From contig CAZJOD010000061.1 of NCBI GenBank assembly GCA_964547525.1, positions 1 to 19,678 on the forward strand: a DNA stretch of 19,678 bases. Reading direction: 5' to 3'. Under the pieces are notes generated by a model. That model was not told the DNA's origin and ran no database searches. It was given only the letters and a program-made list of their open reading frames with translations. Each line of letters begins with the position of its first letter. Position 1 is the first letter of the stretch. The position numbers and the translations under genes were made by a program. Origin of the DNA: CAZJOD01 sp964547525. GTDB taxonomy: Bacteria; Bacillota; Clostridia; JAAYHZ01. Shown here piece by piece: positions 1 through 7,277 of this stretch.

Positions 1-288
1 GTTCGATTATATCCTTATTATACATTCTTACACACCCACGACTTCCTTCTTGACCTATTGACCAAGGTTTGTCGGTCCCGTGGATACCATATAATCCACT
101 GGGTTCACTTATTTGTAGGAAATATCCTCCGTATCGGGGTCCCATGAGAACTCTTTGAGTTACCACCCACCGACCTAACGGTGTGGGTGTTGTTTTCTTC
201 CCAATACCTATCGGATATTCCTTAACAAATACTCCGGCCTTAAATAACCTTAAAATTTTCTTGTTTGTGTCAACTTCAATGCTATACA
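1..288 (-). CDS. L,D-transpeptidase (YkuD fold), 5' part, truncated by window edge
   Basis: This minus-strand reading frame of 96 codons has no stop and runs off the left end of the window. It encodes a YkuD-type L,D-transpeptidase, a family that forms 3-3 cross-links in peptidoglycan through an active-site cysteine. The diagnostic motif is visible near the end of the readable part: HGTDKPWSIG followed by SRGCVRM, giving the conserved His, Gly and catalytic Cys. The ATG at 288 is chosen because GGGTGA lies 8 bases upstream and the catalytic domain begins at once. There is no signal peptide, membrane segment or LysM domain before the domain, which is odd for an enzyme acting on the wall. Short leaderless versions exist in clostridia, and a spore-cortex role is possible but is inference. 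Only the last part of the domain is missing. Confidence 0.87.
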
Positions 289-403
289 TAAACTATCACC
301 CGTTATCATTATATTCGGCGGTAATACATTATGTTAACTTAAAAATCTGCATTTCATAGTTATACGGTTTATACTAAGGTAAAAAAGTTTTAAAAACCAA
401 TAT

Positions 404-430
404 GGAAATTTGATTCGAAACGAAATTTCC
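404..430. repeat. 8-bp perfect inverted repeat, operator- or hairpin-like
   Basis: GGAAATTT at 404-411 is mirrored by AAATTTCC at 423-430 with 11 bases between. No T-run follows on the plus strand, so it is not a typical terminator. It sits between divergent promoters and could be a regulator site; this is inference. Confidence 0.4.
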
Positions 431-454
431 GGTAAAATTTTATATAAAGATTCT

Positions 455-541
455 ACTGCAAACTTATTTATAGATAAAGATATTTTCAATGATAAAGCGG
501 TATCGGTACACTGTGATTCATAGTAAGTGAGTTATTGCAGT
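455..541 (+). repeat. Copy A of a palindrome-ended ~87-bp repeat family (A/B/C)
   Basis: The copy begins ACTGCAA and ends TTGCAGT, so its ends are inverted repeats. The stem can be extended outward to about 447-461 with 535-549, with one mismatch and two G-U pairs. Its right end, GTAAGTGAGTTATTGCAGT, is identical to that of copy C and differs from copy B by one inserted base. Internally it shares ACTTAT, TATA and ATTTTCAAT blocks with copy B, which has the same 87-base length. It lies 45 bases upstream of the mscS start. Orientation is assigned by the GTAAGTGA end. The nature of the element is unknown: a non-autonomous mobile element or a structured RNA are both possible. Confidence 0.75.
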
Positions 542-586
542 GAAATTTTATATGAATATTACACCATAAAGAAAGTGAGGGTTAAT

Positions 587-1396
587 ATGCCGGAACAATT
601 AGTTGCATTTTTCACAGATATGACTATAAATACAGGGCTACGTATTTTAGGATCATTATTATTTCTATTTATAGGGTCAAAATTAATCAAAGTATTAGTA
701 AAGATCATAATATCAAGCAAAGAGTTTCAAAAAATTGAATTAAGTATACAAACATTTTTTAAAAGCTTTATAACCATAACTCTAAATGTGATTTTATTTG
801 TCACAGTTGCAGCAATTTTGGGGGTTGATACCACTTCTATGTTGGCTTTACTAGGATCGGCCGGCCTTGCAATAGGACTGGCATTACAGGGAAGCTTAGG
901 TAATATTGCCGGTGGAGTAATGATAATGGTATTCAAACATTTTAAAGTGGGAGACTATATCGATACTCACAAAGATGCGGGCACCGTGCAGGAAATTACC
1001 ATTTTCTATACGACCTTGCTTACACCTGATAATAGAAAAATTATACTTCCCAACGGGCAGCTGTCAAACTCCTCGATTATTAACTTTTCTGCACAAGATA
1101 CCAGACGTGTAGACTTACTAATATCGGTCTCATATAACTCAAATATAGACGATGTAGTAAAAATATTACTTGATCTGGCTGATTCACACGAAATGGTTTT
1201 AAAAGAACCGGCTCCCATGGCTAGATTAAAAGAGCACGCAGACAGTGCTTTGGTATTTGTTTTCAGGGTATGGTGTAAAAGAACCGATTATTGGACAGTA
1301 TATTTCGATATGATGGAAAATACTAAAAAGAGCTTTGATAAAAAAGGAATTGAGATTCCTTATCCTCAAATGGATGTACATATGCAAAACAAATGA
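587..1396 (+). CDS. mscS: MscS-family small-conductance mechanosensitive ion channel
   Basis: The product (269 aa) is a homo-oligomeric inner-membrane channel that opens under membrane tension and releases solutes after hypo-osmotic shock. Membrane segments are visible at about residues 14-42 and 58-79. They are followed by the pore-lining helix at about 83-115, whose GLAIGLALQGSLGNIAGG pattern is the hallmark of the family. The beta domain and the C-terminal alpha/beta vestibule follow, and the length matches the short E. coli-type MscS. An upstream in-frame ATG at 527 is rejected: it lies inside repeat A and lacks a ribosome binding site, whereas the ATG at 587 has GTGAGG at the right spacing. 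The gene is bracketed by repeat copies A and B in the same orientation. Function is confident from family; physiological role is inferred. Confidence 0.93.
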   Translation: MPEQLVAFFTDMTINTGLRILGSLLFLFIGSKLIKVLVKIIISSKEFQKIELSIQTFFKSFITITLNVILFVTVAAILGVDTTSMLALLGSAGLAIGLALQGSLGNIAGGVMIMVFKHFKVGDYIDTHKDAGTVQEITIFYTTLLTPDNRKIILPNGQLSNSSIINFSAQDTRRVDLLISVSYNSNIDDVVKILLDLADSHEMVLKEPAPMARLKEHADSALVFVFRVWCKRTDYWTVYFDMMENTKKSFDKKGIEIPYPQMDVHMQNK

Positions 1397-1437
1397 CTCA
1401 TTTTACTTCCATAATGTTTTAAGTATATTATGATTTC

Positions 1438-1524
1438 ACTGCAAAAACTTATCTATATGTTAAGGCATTTTCAATTACGCGACATAGGCATACTTTGGAC
1501 TAAAGTAAGTGATGTTATTGCAGT
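1438..1524 (+). repeat. Copy B of the palindrome-ended ~87-bp repeat family
   Basis: The outer stem is a perfect 12-base inverted repeat, ATTTCACTGCAA at 1433-1444 with TTGCAGTGAAAT at 1518-1529, extendable to about 15 of 16. The interior resembles copy A (ACTTATCTATA, ATTTTCAAT), and the right end is GTAAGTGATGTTATTGCAGT. It fills the gap between the convergent mscS and HD-hydrolase genes, where no ordinary terminator is seen, so it may also act as a transcript end (inference). Confidence 0.8.
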
Positions 1525-1544
1525 GAAATAATAATTATAATTTA

Positions 1545-2132
1545 TTATAAAGTCCCTTTTAATCCGATATCCTCAGCTACTTGCGTCATTGCTTTAATCG
1601 TTTCGTCAATTACAAAATCCAATTCATATCCCAGCATTTTGGCACCTTTTTCGATAATCGAGCGGTCAACTCCCGCAGCAAAATTTTTCTGCTTAAATTT
1701 TTTCTTAACCGATCCGATACTCAAATCCAATATACTTTTACCGGGTCTCATCAAGCATGTTGCATTTATAAGGCCTGTTAATTCATCTATTGTGTATAAT
1801 ACTTTTTCCATCTTAGCAGTAGGCTCGATATCCGAACAGATTCCCCAACCGTGACTTACCACTGCATGTATATATTCTTCGGGCCATTTGTTTTCTTCCA
1901 ATATACTTCTTACCTTTTTACAATGATGTTCCGGAAACTTTTCGTAATCCAAATCATGAATCAAACCTATTATCCCCCATTTATCAACATCATCTTCACC
2001 TAAAAGCTCTGCAAATCTTATCATTACCGTTTCTACGGCAAGTGCATGCTTTATCAATGCATCACTTTGATTATATTCGGTTAACAATTTATATGCCTTA
2101 TCTCTGGTTGGTTTTATATACTCCATATTCAT
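1545..2132 (-). CDS. HD-domain hydrolase (HDIG-type), function unassigned
   Basis: The product (195 aa) has the metal-binding signature of the HD phosphohydrolase superfamily: His29, the His59-Asp60 doublet (LIHDLDYEKFPEHH), His94 and Asp116. These proteins hydrolyse phosphate esters of nucleotides or cyclic nucleotides, but the substrate cannot be read from the sequence. It is soluble, with no signal peptide or membrane helix. Two start codons are plausible. The first ATG (2132) has GAGGTGG nine bases upstream. The second, two codons later, has AGGAAGG at about six bases. The gene converges on mscS, with repeat B between them. It appears to be a single-gene unit. Confidence 0.85.
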   Translation of the reverse strand: MNMEYIKPTRDKAYKLLTEYNQSDALIKHALAVETVMIRFAELLGEDDVDKWGIIGLIHDLDYEKFPEHHCKKVRSILEENKWPEEYIHAVVSHGWGICSDIEPTAKMEKVLYTIDELTGLINATCLMRPGKSILDLSIGSVKKKFKQKNFAAGVDRSIIEKGAKMLGYELDFVIDETIKAMTQVAEDIGLKGTL

Positions 2133-2565
2133 CCTTCCTTTCCACCTCTTTATAACAGGATATTTACATTCTAGTAAGTCGATTGATATATCAGTTTTTG
2201 GTATTTCGTTTTTTATTTACAATTAAATATTAATTTTACTACAAAAATTGGTTTTATTCAATATATGAACGATCATTGAACCAAAGTGGTAAGATCTAAT
2301 GTTTGAAGGTATATAAAATAGTAGAGATGTTGTTTTATGTGGTATAGGAAAACGAAGGTTCTCTTTAAGTATATTTAATAAAATAAAAATGAATATTTTA
2401 TTTTTCTTATTATGTCAACATTTATAAGCTCTCATTTCAATACTTTATCTTAGAATAATGTTCTTTCATATCAAAAACTTACATTAGTAAAATTAAAAAT
2501 AACGCAAATAATATTATTGTGCGTACAATGAATATCCTTTCAATAGGATAAAAGGAGGAATAACT
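2133..2565. other. 433-bp divergent intergenic region with no recognised gene
   Basis: Very AT-rich spacer between the HD-hydrolase gene and the sspF-like gene. I see no coding frame with a ribosome binding site other than those of the flanking genes. An AT-only 9-bp inverted repeat (2377-2385 with 2394-2402) is present but unremarkable for this base composition. A forespore-type (sigma G) promoter would be expected before the spore gene, but no pair of motifs at proper spacing was found. GTAAGT at about 2173 recalls the right end of the A/B/C repeats, without a matching left end. Confidence 0.5.
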
Positions 2566-2742
2566 GTGAGTAGAAAAAGAAGTGTCATGTCCGATAAGTT
2601 AAAAGAGGAATTTGCTCGAGAACTAGGAGTATATGACACTGTAAAAAGAGAAGGTTGGGGAAGCGTATCATCTAAGAACTGTGGTAATTTGGTAAAAATG
2701 GCCATAGAAAAAGCAAATAAAGAAGCAAACCAACAAAAGTAG
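2566..2742 (+). CDS. sspF: Small acid-soluble spore protein, alpha/beta type, SspF-like
   Basis: The product (58 aa) belongs to the alpha/beta small acid-soluble proteins that coat and protect DNA in the dormant spore and are degraded at germination. The SspF subtype is recognised by the start S-R-K-R-S-V-M-S-D, the ELGVYDTVKREGWG segment and the GNLVKMAIEKA DNA-contact helix, in the same order and spacing as B. subtilis SspF. Translation starts at GTG (2566), supported by AAGGAGG seven bases upstream. A Cys at residue 39 occupies a position where SspF proteins more often carry Ala. The gene stands alone, is followed 20 bases later by structured repeat E1, and converges on the exporter genes. 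Expression in the forespore is expected from the family but no promoter was identified. Confidence 0.92.
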   Translation: MSRKRSVMSDKLKEEFARELGVYDTVKREGWGSVSSKNCGNLVKMAIEKANKEANQQK

Positions 2743-2762
2743 CAGCTATCGTATGCATAGGA

Positions 2763-2866
2763 TACATTTTATAACTCTGTTTTGAAATGTAAGCCGGCCC
2801 GAGGACGCTTGATGCGGCCTCGGGTCTAAAAATAGGATTATTTTTAAAACTTATTTTAAAAATGTA
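2763..2866 (+). repeat. Structured repeat E1: AT hairpin, GC-rich core, AT palindrome
   Basis: Three structures follow one another. TACATTT (2763-2769) pairs with AAATGTA (2785-2791). The GC-rich core has a 9-bp stem, GGCCCGAGG (2796-2804) with CCTCGGGTC (2818-2826), and an inner CGC/GCG pair. ATTTTTAAAA (2840-2849) pairs with TTTTAAAAAT (2854-2863). The outer ends TACATTTT and AAAATGTA are also complementary. Bases 2786-2828 match 15246-15288 (E2) at 35 of 43 positions without gaps. No T-run follows the GC hairpin, so it is not a classical terminator, though it lies between convergent genes. Function unknown. Confidence 0.7.
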
Positions 2867-2889
2867 CGTATATAAAACCTTTGCAATAG

Positions 2890-3330
2890 TTATTTTTTTA
2901 TAATTTTAATAGAAAGTATGATTTTGTAAATGGTTGCTGTTATAATAACCGCATTTGCTATTGCCAATGCAATTAGCATGGTTTCCGTTCCTTTATAAAT
3001 CGCCTGTTCATAATTCCCTTGAAGTAAATATAGCATGGTAAAATACATACCCGCTCCCGGTACTAATGGTATAATTCCCGGCATTAATGTAATTGTAATA
3101 GGCATTTTTTGTATTCTGGCAATTATTTGGCTTGCCAGCCCTGTTGCAAACGCTCCTGCAAATGTAGCAACTATTACTGACTCAAACGGTATGAATACCA
3201 ATGTATAAACCGTCCAAGCTAACATTCCGCAAAAACCTGCGGAAACTATAGCTTTTTTCGGACATTGAAATAATATACAAAAAGACATTGTAGCTATAAA
3301 CGCATATCCTGCATTTAATAAAATATTCAT
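2890..3330 (-). CDS. Threonine/serine exporter ThrE, small subunit-like (DUF3815/ThrE_2)
   Basis: The product (146 aa) is a small integral membrane protein with about four to five helices. It carries the motif PGIIPLVPGAGMYF at residues 84-97, typical of the C-terminal half of ThrE-type amino-acid exporters. In Corynebacterium ThrE the two halves are one polypeptide; in many Firmicutes, as here, they are separate adjacent genes. The start ATG overlaps the stop of the upstream gene by four bases (3327-3330), indicating translational coupling and probably a two-protein transporter. Export of threonine or serine is the family assignment; the actual substrate is not shown by the sequence. The gene converges on the spore-protein gene, with repeat E1 between them. 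Confidence 0.87.
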   Translation of the reverse strand: MNILLNAGYAFIATMSFCILFQCPKKAIVSAGFCGMLAWTVYTLVFIPFESVIVATFAGAFATGLASQIIARIQKMPITITLMPGIIPLVPGAGMYFTMLYLLQGNYEQAIYKGTETMLIALAIANAVIITATIYKIILSIKIIKK

Positions 3331-4094
3331 ATAATTCCTCCGGAAATTAAAGAAATAAGACTGAATATTATAGCTACCCCTGTAGCTACCGCTATTATAG
3401 TTATAAATGCATCAACTGTTTTAACCGTACCGCTTATATAATCTTGATGAAAGATATCTAATATTGCATTTGTTATTGCCACTCCCGGTACCAGAATCAT
3501 CACTGAGCCTATTATAACTTCGTTATGGTCACCTTTAGCCAATAACCGTACCAAAGCTACCGACAAACCGGATACAAGCATACCTCCCGTAAAATCTATA
3601 ATAAATCCGGAAAGATTTATTTTTTTTAAAAGGCTTAAAGTCATCCGTGTTATTGCTCCAACAATAAAGGCCATAAGACAGCTGATAACCTGACCTTTGA
3701 ACATAAGGCAAAAAAATGCGGAAGATACACCTGAAAATAAAATCAATAACGCAGGCTTATACTCTTGCATTCCTCCTATATTATTTAAAATATCTTTGGC
3801 TTGATTGGCATTAACATATCCGCTTGCCAAGTCACGAGACATTTGATTGATTTTTTCTATTTTTGTAAGATTAATATCTTTTTTCTTGATGCGCTTTATA
3901 AGCGTTACTGTTTCACTGTTATAGGTAATAGTGGCGTCTATACCTGTTACAGTCACTTTACTTTCAATACTGTCGGCACCACAGCTTTTACAGATACGTG
4001 CTATTGTATCTTCAACTCTATAAACCTCGGCACCACTTTCCAACATAATTCTTCCCGCATATAAAGCCAAATCTAAAATCTCTTTTGCATTCAT
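3327..4094 (-). CDS. Threonine/serine exporter ThrE, large subunit-like (DUF1212)
   Basis: The product (255 aa) has the DUF1212 signature LESGAEVYRVEDT at residues 18-30 in a cytoplasmic N-terminal part. About five hydrophobic helices follow from roughly residue 115, and a HQDYISG-type motif precedes the last helix pair. It is the N-terminal half of a ThrE-type exporter, and its partner follows with a 4-base overlap. The start is odd: a strong AAGGAGGT lies 16 bases before the ATG, much farther than usual, and no in-frame ATG, GTG or TTG lies closer to it. The next downstream Met (in RIMLES) would remove part of the conserved motif. Hence 4094 is kept. Confidence 0.87.
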   Translation of the reverse strand: MNAKEILDLALYAGRIMLESGAEVYRVEDTIARICKSCGADSIESKVTVTGIDATITYNSETVTLIKRIKKKDINLTKIEKINQMSRDLASGYVNANQAKDILNNIGGMQEYKPALLILFSGVSSAFFCLMFKGQVISCLMAFIVGAITRMTLSLLKKINLSGFIIDFTGGMLVSGLSVALVRLLAKGDHNEVIIGSVMILVPGVAITNAILDIFHQDYISGTVKTVDAFITIIAVATGVAIIFSLISLISGGII

Positions 4095-4189
4095 GTTTAC
4101 AGTAGCCGTTACCTCCTTATCGTATTTATAATATCATACTATATTTCGGGGAACAATGCATATATGCCGACTTAAGAAAGGAACACAAA

Positions 4190-4924
4190 ATGACGAAAAT
4201 TTTCAATGAATTTGAACAACATATGTTGAACGATGCAAAACCTTCTGAATATTTTAATATATTAGTTGAACAGCAACGTTTCCCTGAAAATTATCCGTAT
4301 ACACTACTAACCGACTTAATTAATGTTCCCCAATCTCCTGTACATCATCCGGAAGGTAATGTCTGGTACCATGTAATGATGGTTGTAGACATTGCAGCGA
4401 TATATAAACAAATTTCCAATAATCCTGTTGCTTTTATGTGGGCTGCTTTATTACACGATATTGGCAAAACAAAAGCCACAAAGATACGAAAGGGTAAAAT
4501 AACAGCTTATGACCATGATAGGGACGGACATATTCCGGCTAGAGATTTTATATTATCCCAAAGTGGTGATGATAAGCTAAGTGTAGAAGTTTCAAATCTT
4601 GTCAGATGGCATATGCAGCCTTTATATGTGGAATTAAAACTACCGTTTGTTGATTTTTATAATATGAGTAAAAATGTCGATTTATCCGAAATAGGATTAT
4701 TAACCTATTGTGATCGTCTTGGCCGCGGCTATATGACACAAGAACAAATAAAAATAGAAAATGAGCTGTCACAGGCTTTTTTACAAAACTGTCTTATGTA
4801 TATAAGCACATCAGGGAGAGAAAAGTTCGATGAAATGTATATAAAAAAGCAGATAGACAGTATAAACTATAAGCTGGACCGGTTAAAGTTCCAACCATAT
4901 GAATCGAATTTGAGAATAACTTAA
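4190..4924 (+). CDS. HD-domain protein resembling the HD region of tRNA nucleotidyltransferases
   Basis: The product (244 aa) contains one HD/HDIG metal-dependent phosphohydrolase domain: His61 in WYHVMMVVD, LLHDIGK with His89-Asp90, further histidines in DHDRDGH (109-114), the WH of LVRWHMQPL (about 140), and an Asp in TYCDRLGRG. This arrangement, including the preceding HHPEGNVWYH, resembles the HD region of CCA-adding enzymes and related proteins. No nucleotidyltransferase domain is present, so tRNA maturation cannot be claimed. The substrate is unknown. AAAGGA-type ribosome binding sequence precedes the ATG. The gene is divergent from the exporter pair and ends in a clear terminator, so it is likely transcribed alone. 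Confidence 0.85.
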   Translation: MTKIFNEFEQHMLNDAKPSEYFNILVEQQRFPENYPYTLLTDLINVPQSPVHHPEGNVWYHVMMVVDIAAIYKQISNNPVAFMWAALLHDIGKTKATKIRKGKITAYDHDRDGHIPARDFILSQSGDDKLSVEVSNLVRWHMQPLYVELKLPFVDFYNMSKNVDLSEIGLLTYCDRLGRGYMTQEQIKIENELSQAFLQNCLMYISTSGREKFDEMYIKKQIDSINYKLDRLKFQPYESNLRIT

Positions 4925-4970
4925 AAGACTCAAACAACATTATATGACCGGGTTGCTTGAGTCTTTTTTA
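4923..4970 (+). terminator. Intrinsic terminator after the HD-domain gene
   Basis: AAAAGACTCAA plus CAAC pairs with GTTG plus TTGAGTCTTTT, with one A-C mismatch. A run of Ts follows directly. It starts at the stop codon of the HD gene. On the minus strand the T-run is weaker, so service to the rubrerythrin gene is possible but less clear. Confidence 0.88.
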
Positions 4971-4999
4971 CTTTTTTATAACGATCAAAAATATCCGTC

Positions 5000-5536
5000 T
5001 TAATAATTGTCGGCTTTTAATTCAAAAAACGCTTGTCCGTGGTCACAGACAGGACATATGCCCGGAGCTTCGGCTCCCACATGAACATGTCCGCAATTAC
5101 GGCATTTCCACACGTAAGAACCGTCCTTTTTAAACACAGTACCTTCTTGGATATTTTTAAGAAGCGCTCTGTACCTTTCTTCATGTTCTTTTTCAATTGC
5201 CGCTACTCCTTCAAAAAGTTTCGCTATATCGTCGAACCCTTCATCATAAGCATCTTGTGCCATATGTTTATACATATCGGTCCATTCGAAACTCTCACCT
5301 GCAGCCGCATCAATTAAATTTTCTACTGTATTTCCAATACCATGAAATTTTTTAAACCAGATCTTTGCATGTTCTTTTTCATTATCTGCCGTTTCCAAAA
5401 ACAAAGCTGCAATCTGTTCATATCCTGCTTTTTTTGCAGCAGATGCATAATAAGTATATTTATTTCGAGCTTGAGATTCTCCTGCAAATGCTTCCATTAA
5501 ATTTTTCTCGGTTTTGGTACCTTTTAATTCTTTCAT
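5000..5536 (-). CDS. rbr: Rubrerythrin
   Basis: The product (178 aa) is a cytoplasmic non-heme iron peroxidase that reduces hydrogen peroxide in anaerobes, usually taking electrons from rubredoxin or an NADH-dependent reductase. The N-terminal four-helix bundle carries the di-iron ligands: Glu20, E53-x-x-H56, Glu in the second helix pair (about 81 and 95) and E115-x-x-H118. The C-terminal rubredoxin domain shows C145-x-x-C148 and C161-x-x-C164. Length is typical for the classical two-domain form. The start has AGGAGG at good spacing and a matching promoter upstream. The divergent neighbour is a FAD-Rieske oxidoreductase; an electron-transfer link between them is conceivable but not shown. Confidence 0.96.
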   Translation of the reverse strand: MKELKGTKTEKNLMEAFAGESQARNKYTYYASAAKKAGYEQIAALFLETADNEKEHAKIWFKKFHGIGNTVENLIDAAAGESFEWTDMYKHMAQDAYDEGFDDIAKLFEGVAAIEKEHEERYRALLKNIQEGTVFKKDGSYVWKCRNCGHVHVGAEAPGICPVCDHGQAFFELKADNY

Positions 5537-5610
5537 ATATACCTCCTGTTGTATTTTATTTTTGGAATTATAAAAAACGCCACATCAATCTGACAATTTT
5601 TTATATATTA

Positions 5611-5638
5611 ATTATATCAATCTTTTCGAAAATGTAAA
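5611..5638 (-). promoter_or_regulatory. Sigma-A type promoter for rubrerythrin
   Basis: Read on the minus strand: TTTACA (5638-5633), 16-base spacer, TATAAT (5616-5611). This predicts a start near 5605 and a leader of about 70 bases. The only base off consensus in the -35 box is the third. Confidence 0.65.
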
Positions 5639-5727
5639 GAAAATAATAAATACTATGCAATTTGGATATACTAATGTAAATTACCGGTCTTAAATACAAA
5701 AAGTATCGAAAACAGAAGGGATAATAT

Positions 5728-7263
5728 ATGAATCATAATGAATCTTTTTGGACAGCCACAGTTACCCCGCCGGAGTATCCTGTTTATCAGGGTAACGATT
5801 CATGCGACGTAGCAGTTGTAGGAGGCGGACTGACTGGGATAACCGCTGCAATGTTCCTAGCAGAAAAGGGGCTAAAAACCGTTATACTGGAAGCGAATAA
5901 AATTGGTAGTGGTACCACTTCTAAAACCACAGCAAAAATAACAGTTCAACACGGTTTAAAATATAGGCAATATATTCGGGGGATCGGTGTGGAAAATACT
6001 TTTTTGTATTATAAGGCAAATACTATCGGTTTTGATATTATTAAAAATATAATAAATACTAACAATATTGACTGCGATTACACCTGTAGTTCTGCATACG
6101 TTTATACAGAAGAGGAAAAACATATTCATAAAATCGAAAATGAAAAAAAAGCATATGATAAAATAGGTTTGAACTCATTTATCACAAATCAATGTAAGCT
6201 ACCATTTCCTATAAAAGCGGCTTTAGTTGTTCCCGATCAGGCATATTTTCATCCTTTAAAATATCTTTATGCATTAGCGGATATATTCACAAAAAATAAC
6301 GGTAAAATATATGAACAGTCACAAGTGAAGACAATTGACAAAGAACCTCCTTGCGCTGTTCATGTAAATGACGGAACTCTCCATGCCAAATATATAATCC
6401 TTGCTACAAACTATCCGTTCATAGATATGCCGGGATATTATTTTTTACGCGTATACCAAATGAGATCTTATTTAACTCAAACAGCTGTTGCTGATTATGA
6501 TATAGAAGGTATGTATATTAATACGGGTAACCCTGTCAACACTATACGGTCACACGTCTCGGGTAATACACACCATCTGTTACTAGGAGGATATAATCAT
6601 AAAACCGGACATAACAAAAATGAAAGACCTATATTCGATAAGATTAGTGAGTTGAAAAAAAGCAAATTTCCTCATAGTAGGAATAATATATCATATGAGT
6701 GGTCTACACAAGATAGTGTAACACTTGATCATATACCGTATATCGGCACATTATCCGGGCAAACTCCAAATGTATTCATTGCTACGGGATACGATAAATG
6801 GGGTATGACAAATTCGGCTGCGGCCGCTATGATGATAGCATGCCGGATAACGGGAGAAAAACATCCTGTCATGGATACAAAAGAATTATTTTCACCGGCA
6901 CGATTTACTCCCGGTGCCGCTGCTAAAGAATTTATAATTTTAGGAGCAGATGCCGTAAGAGAATACACCGTACAAAATTTAATAATCCCTCAGGGAGATC
7001 TAAAAAAGATAAAAACAGGTGAAGCAAAAATACTTCGTATTAACGGTCATATTGTAGCTATTTATAGAAAAAAAGACGGATCGATTAACGCATTCGATGC
7101 TCGATGTACCCATAGATTATGCCCTCTTAAATATAATCAGGAAGAAAACTCCTGGGATTGTCCTTGTCACGGATCACGCTTTGATATGGAGGGAAATGTA
7201 ATAACCGGACCTGCAGTGGTGCCATTAAAAAGGATTAAAATAGAAAAATTAAAAGACCAATAA
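5728..7263 (+). CDS. FAD-dependent oxidoreductase with C-terminal Rieske [2Fe-2S] domain (YhfW-like)
   Basis: The product (511 aa) fuses two redox modules. The N-terminal DAO-type flavoprotein shows the dinucleotide-binding motif VGGGLTGITA (31-40) with the ribose-binding Glu55, and a second FAD contact region near GYDKWGMTNSAAAA. The C-terminal Rieske domain has both ligand boxes: C460-T-H462 and C478-P-C480-H481, with Cys465 and Cys480 placed to form the usual disulfide. The architecture matches B. subtilis YhfW. The substrate of this family is not established. The protein is soluble, with no signal peptide. GAAGGG upstream supports the ATG at 5728. The gene is divergent from rubrerythrin and its stop is 14 bases from that of the convergent sugar kinase, leaving no room for a separate terminator. 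Confidence 0.92.
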   Translation: MNHNESFWTATVTPPEYPVYQGNDSCDVAVVGGGLTGITAAMFLAEKGLKTVILEANKIGSGTTSKTTAKITVQHGLKYRQYIRGIGVENTFLYYKANTIGFDIIKNIINTNNIDCDYTCSSAYVYTEEEKHIHKIENEKKAYDKIGLNSFITNQCKLPFPIKAALVVPDQAYFHPLKYLYALADIFTKNNGKIYEQSQVKTIDKEPPCAVHVNDGTLHAKYIILATNYPFIDMPGYYFLRVYQMRSYLTQTAVADYDIEGMYINTGNPVNTIRSHVSGNTHHLLLGGYNHKTGHNKNERPIFDKISELKKSKFPHSRNNISYEWSTQDSVTLDHIPYIGTLSGQTPNVFIATGYDKWGMTNSAAAAMMIACRITGEKHPVMDTKELFSPARFTPGAAAKEFIILGADAVREYTVQNLIIPQGDLKKIKTGEAKILRINGHIVAIYRKKDGSINAFDARCTHRLCPLKYNQEENSWDCPCHGSRFDMEGNVITGPAVVPLKRIKIEKLKDQ

Positions 7264-7277
7264 CATACATTTCTTGT

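Larger units (their letters stand above)
289..586. other. Divergent intergenic region between L,D-transpeptidase and mscS
   Basis: This is the control region for two divergent genes. It holds an 8-bp perfect inverted repeat (404-411 with 423-430, GGAAATTT and AAATTTCC) and copy A of the palindrome-ended repeat (455-541). No convincing -35/-10 pair was identified for either gene. The mscS ribosome binding site (GTGAGG, about 576-581) is at the right edge. Confidence 0.6.

Noticed and set aside
1406..1441. Sequence resembling a chromosome dimer resolution (dif) site, starting ACTTCCATAAT
   Set aside because: The two half-sites are too far apart and the second half departs from the Firmicutes consensus; it overlaps repeat B instead.
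2168..2300. Possible degenerate fourth copy of the A/B/C repeat (GTAAGT near 2173 and a copy-C-like stretch near 2240-2290)
   Set aside because: No matching palindromic ends at proper distance; similarity is short and expected in AT-rich DNA.
2377..2402. AT-only 9-bp inverted repeat followed by Ts, terminator-like
   Set aside because: No plus-strand gene ends upstream of it and the stem has no G or C, so it is likely chance.
5728..7263. The FAD-Rieske fusion as a new enzyme type
   Set aside because: The same domain order is known from B. subtilis YhfW and relatives, though the substrate is unknown.
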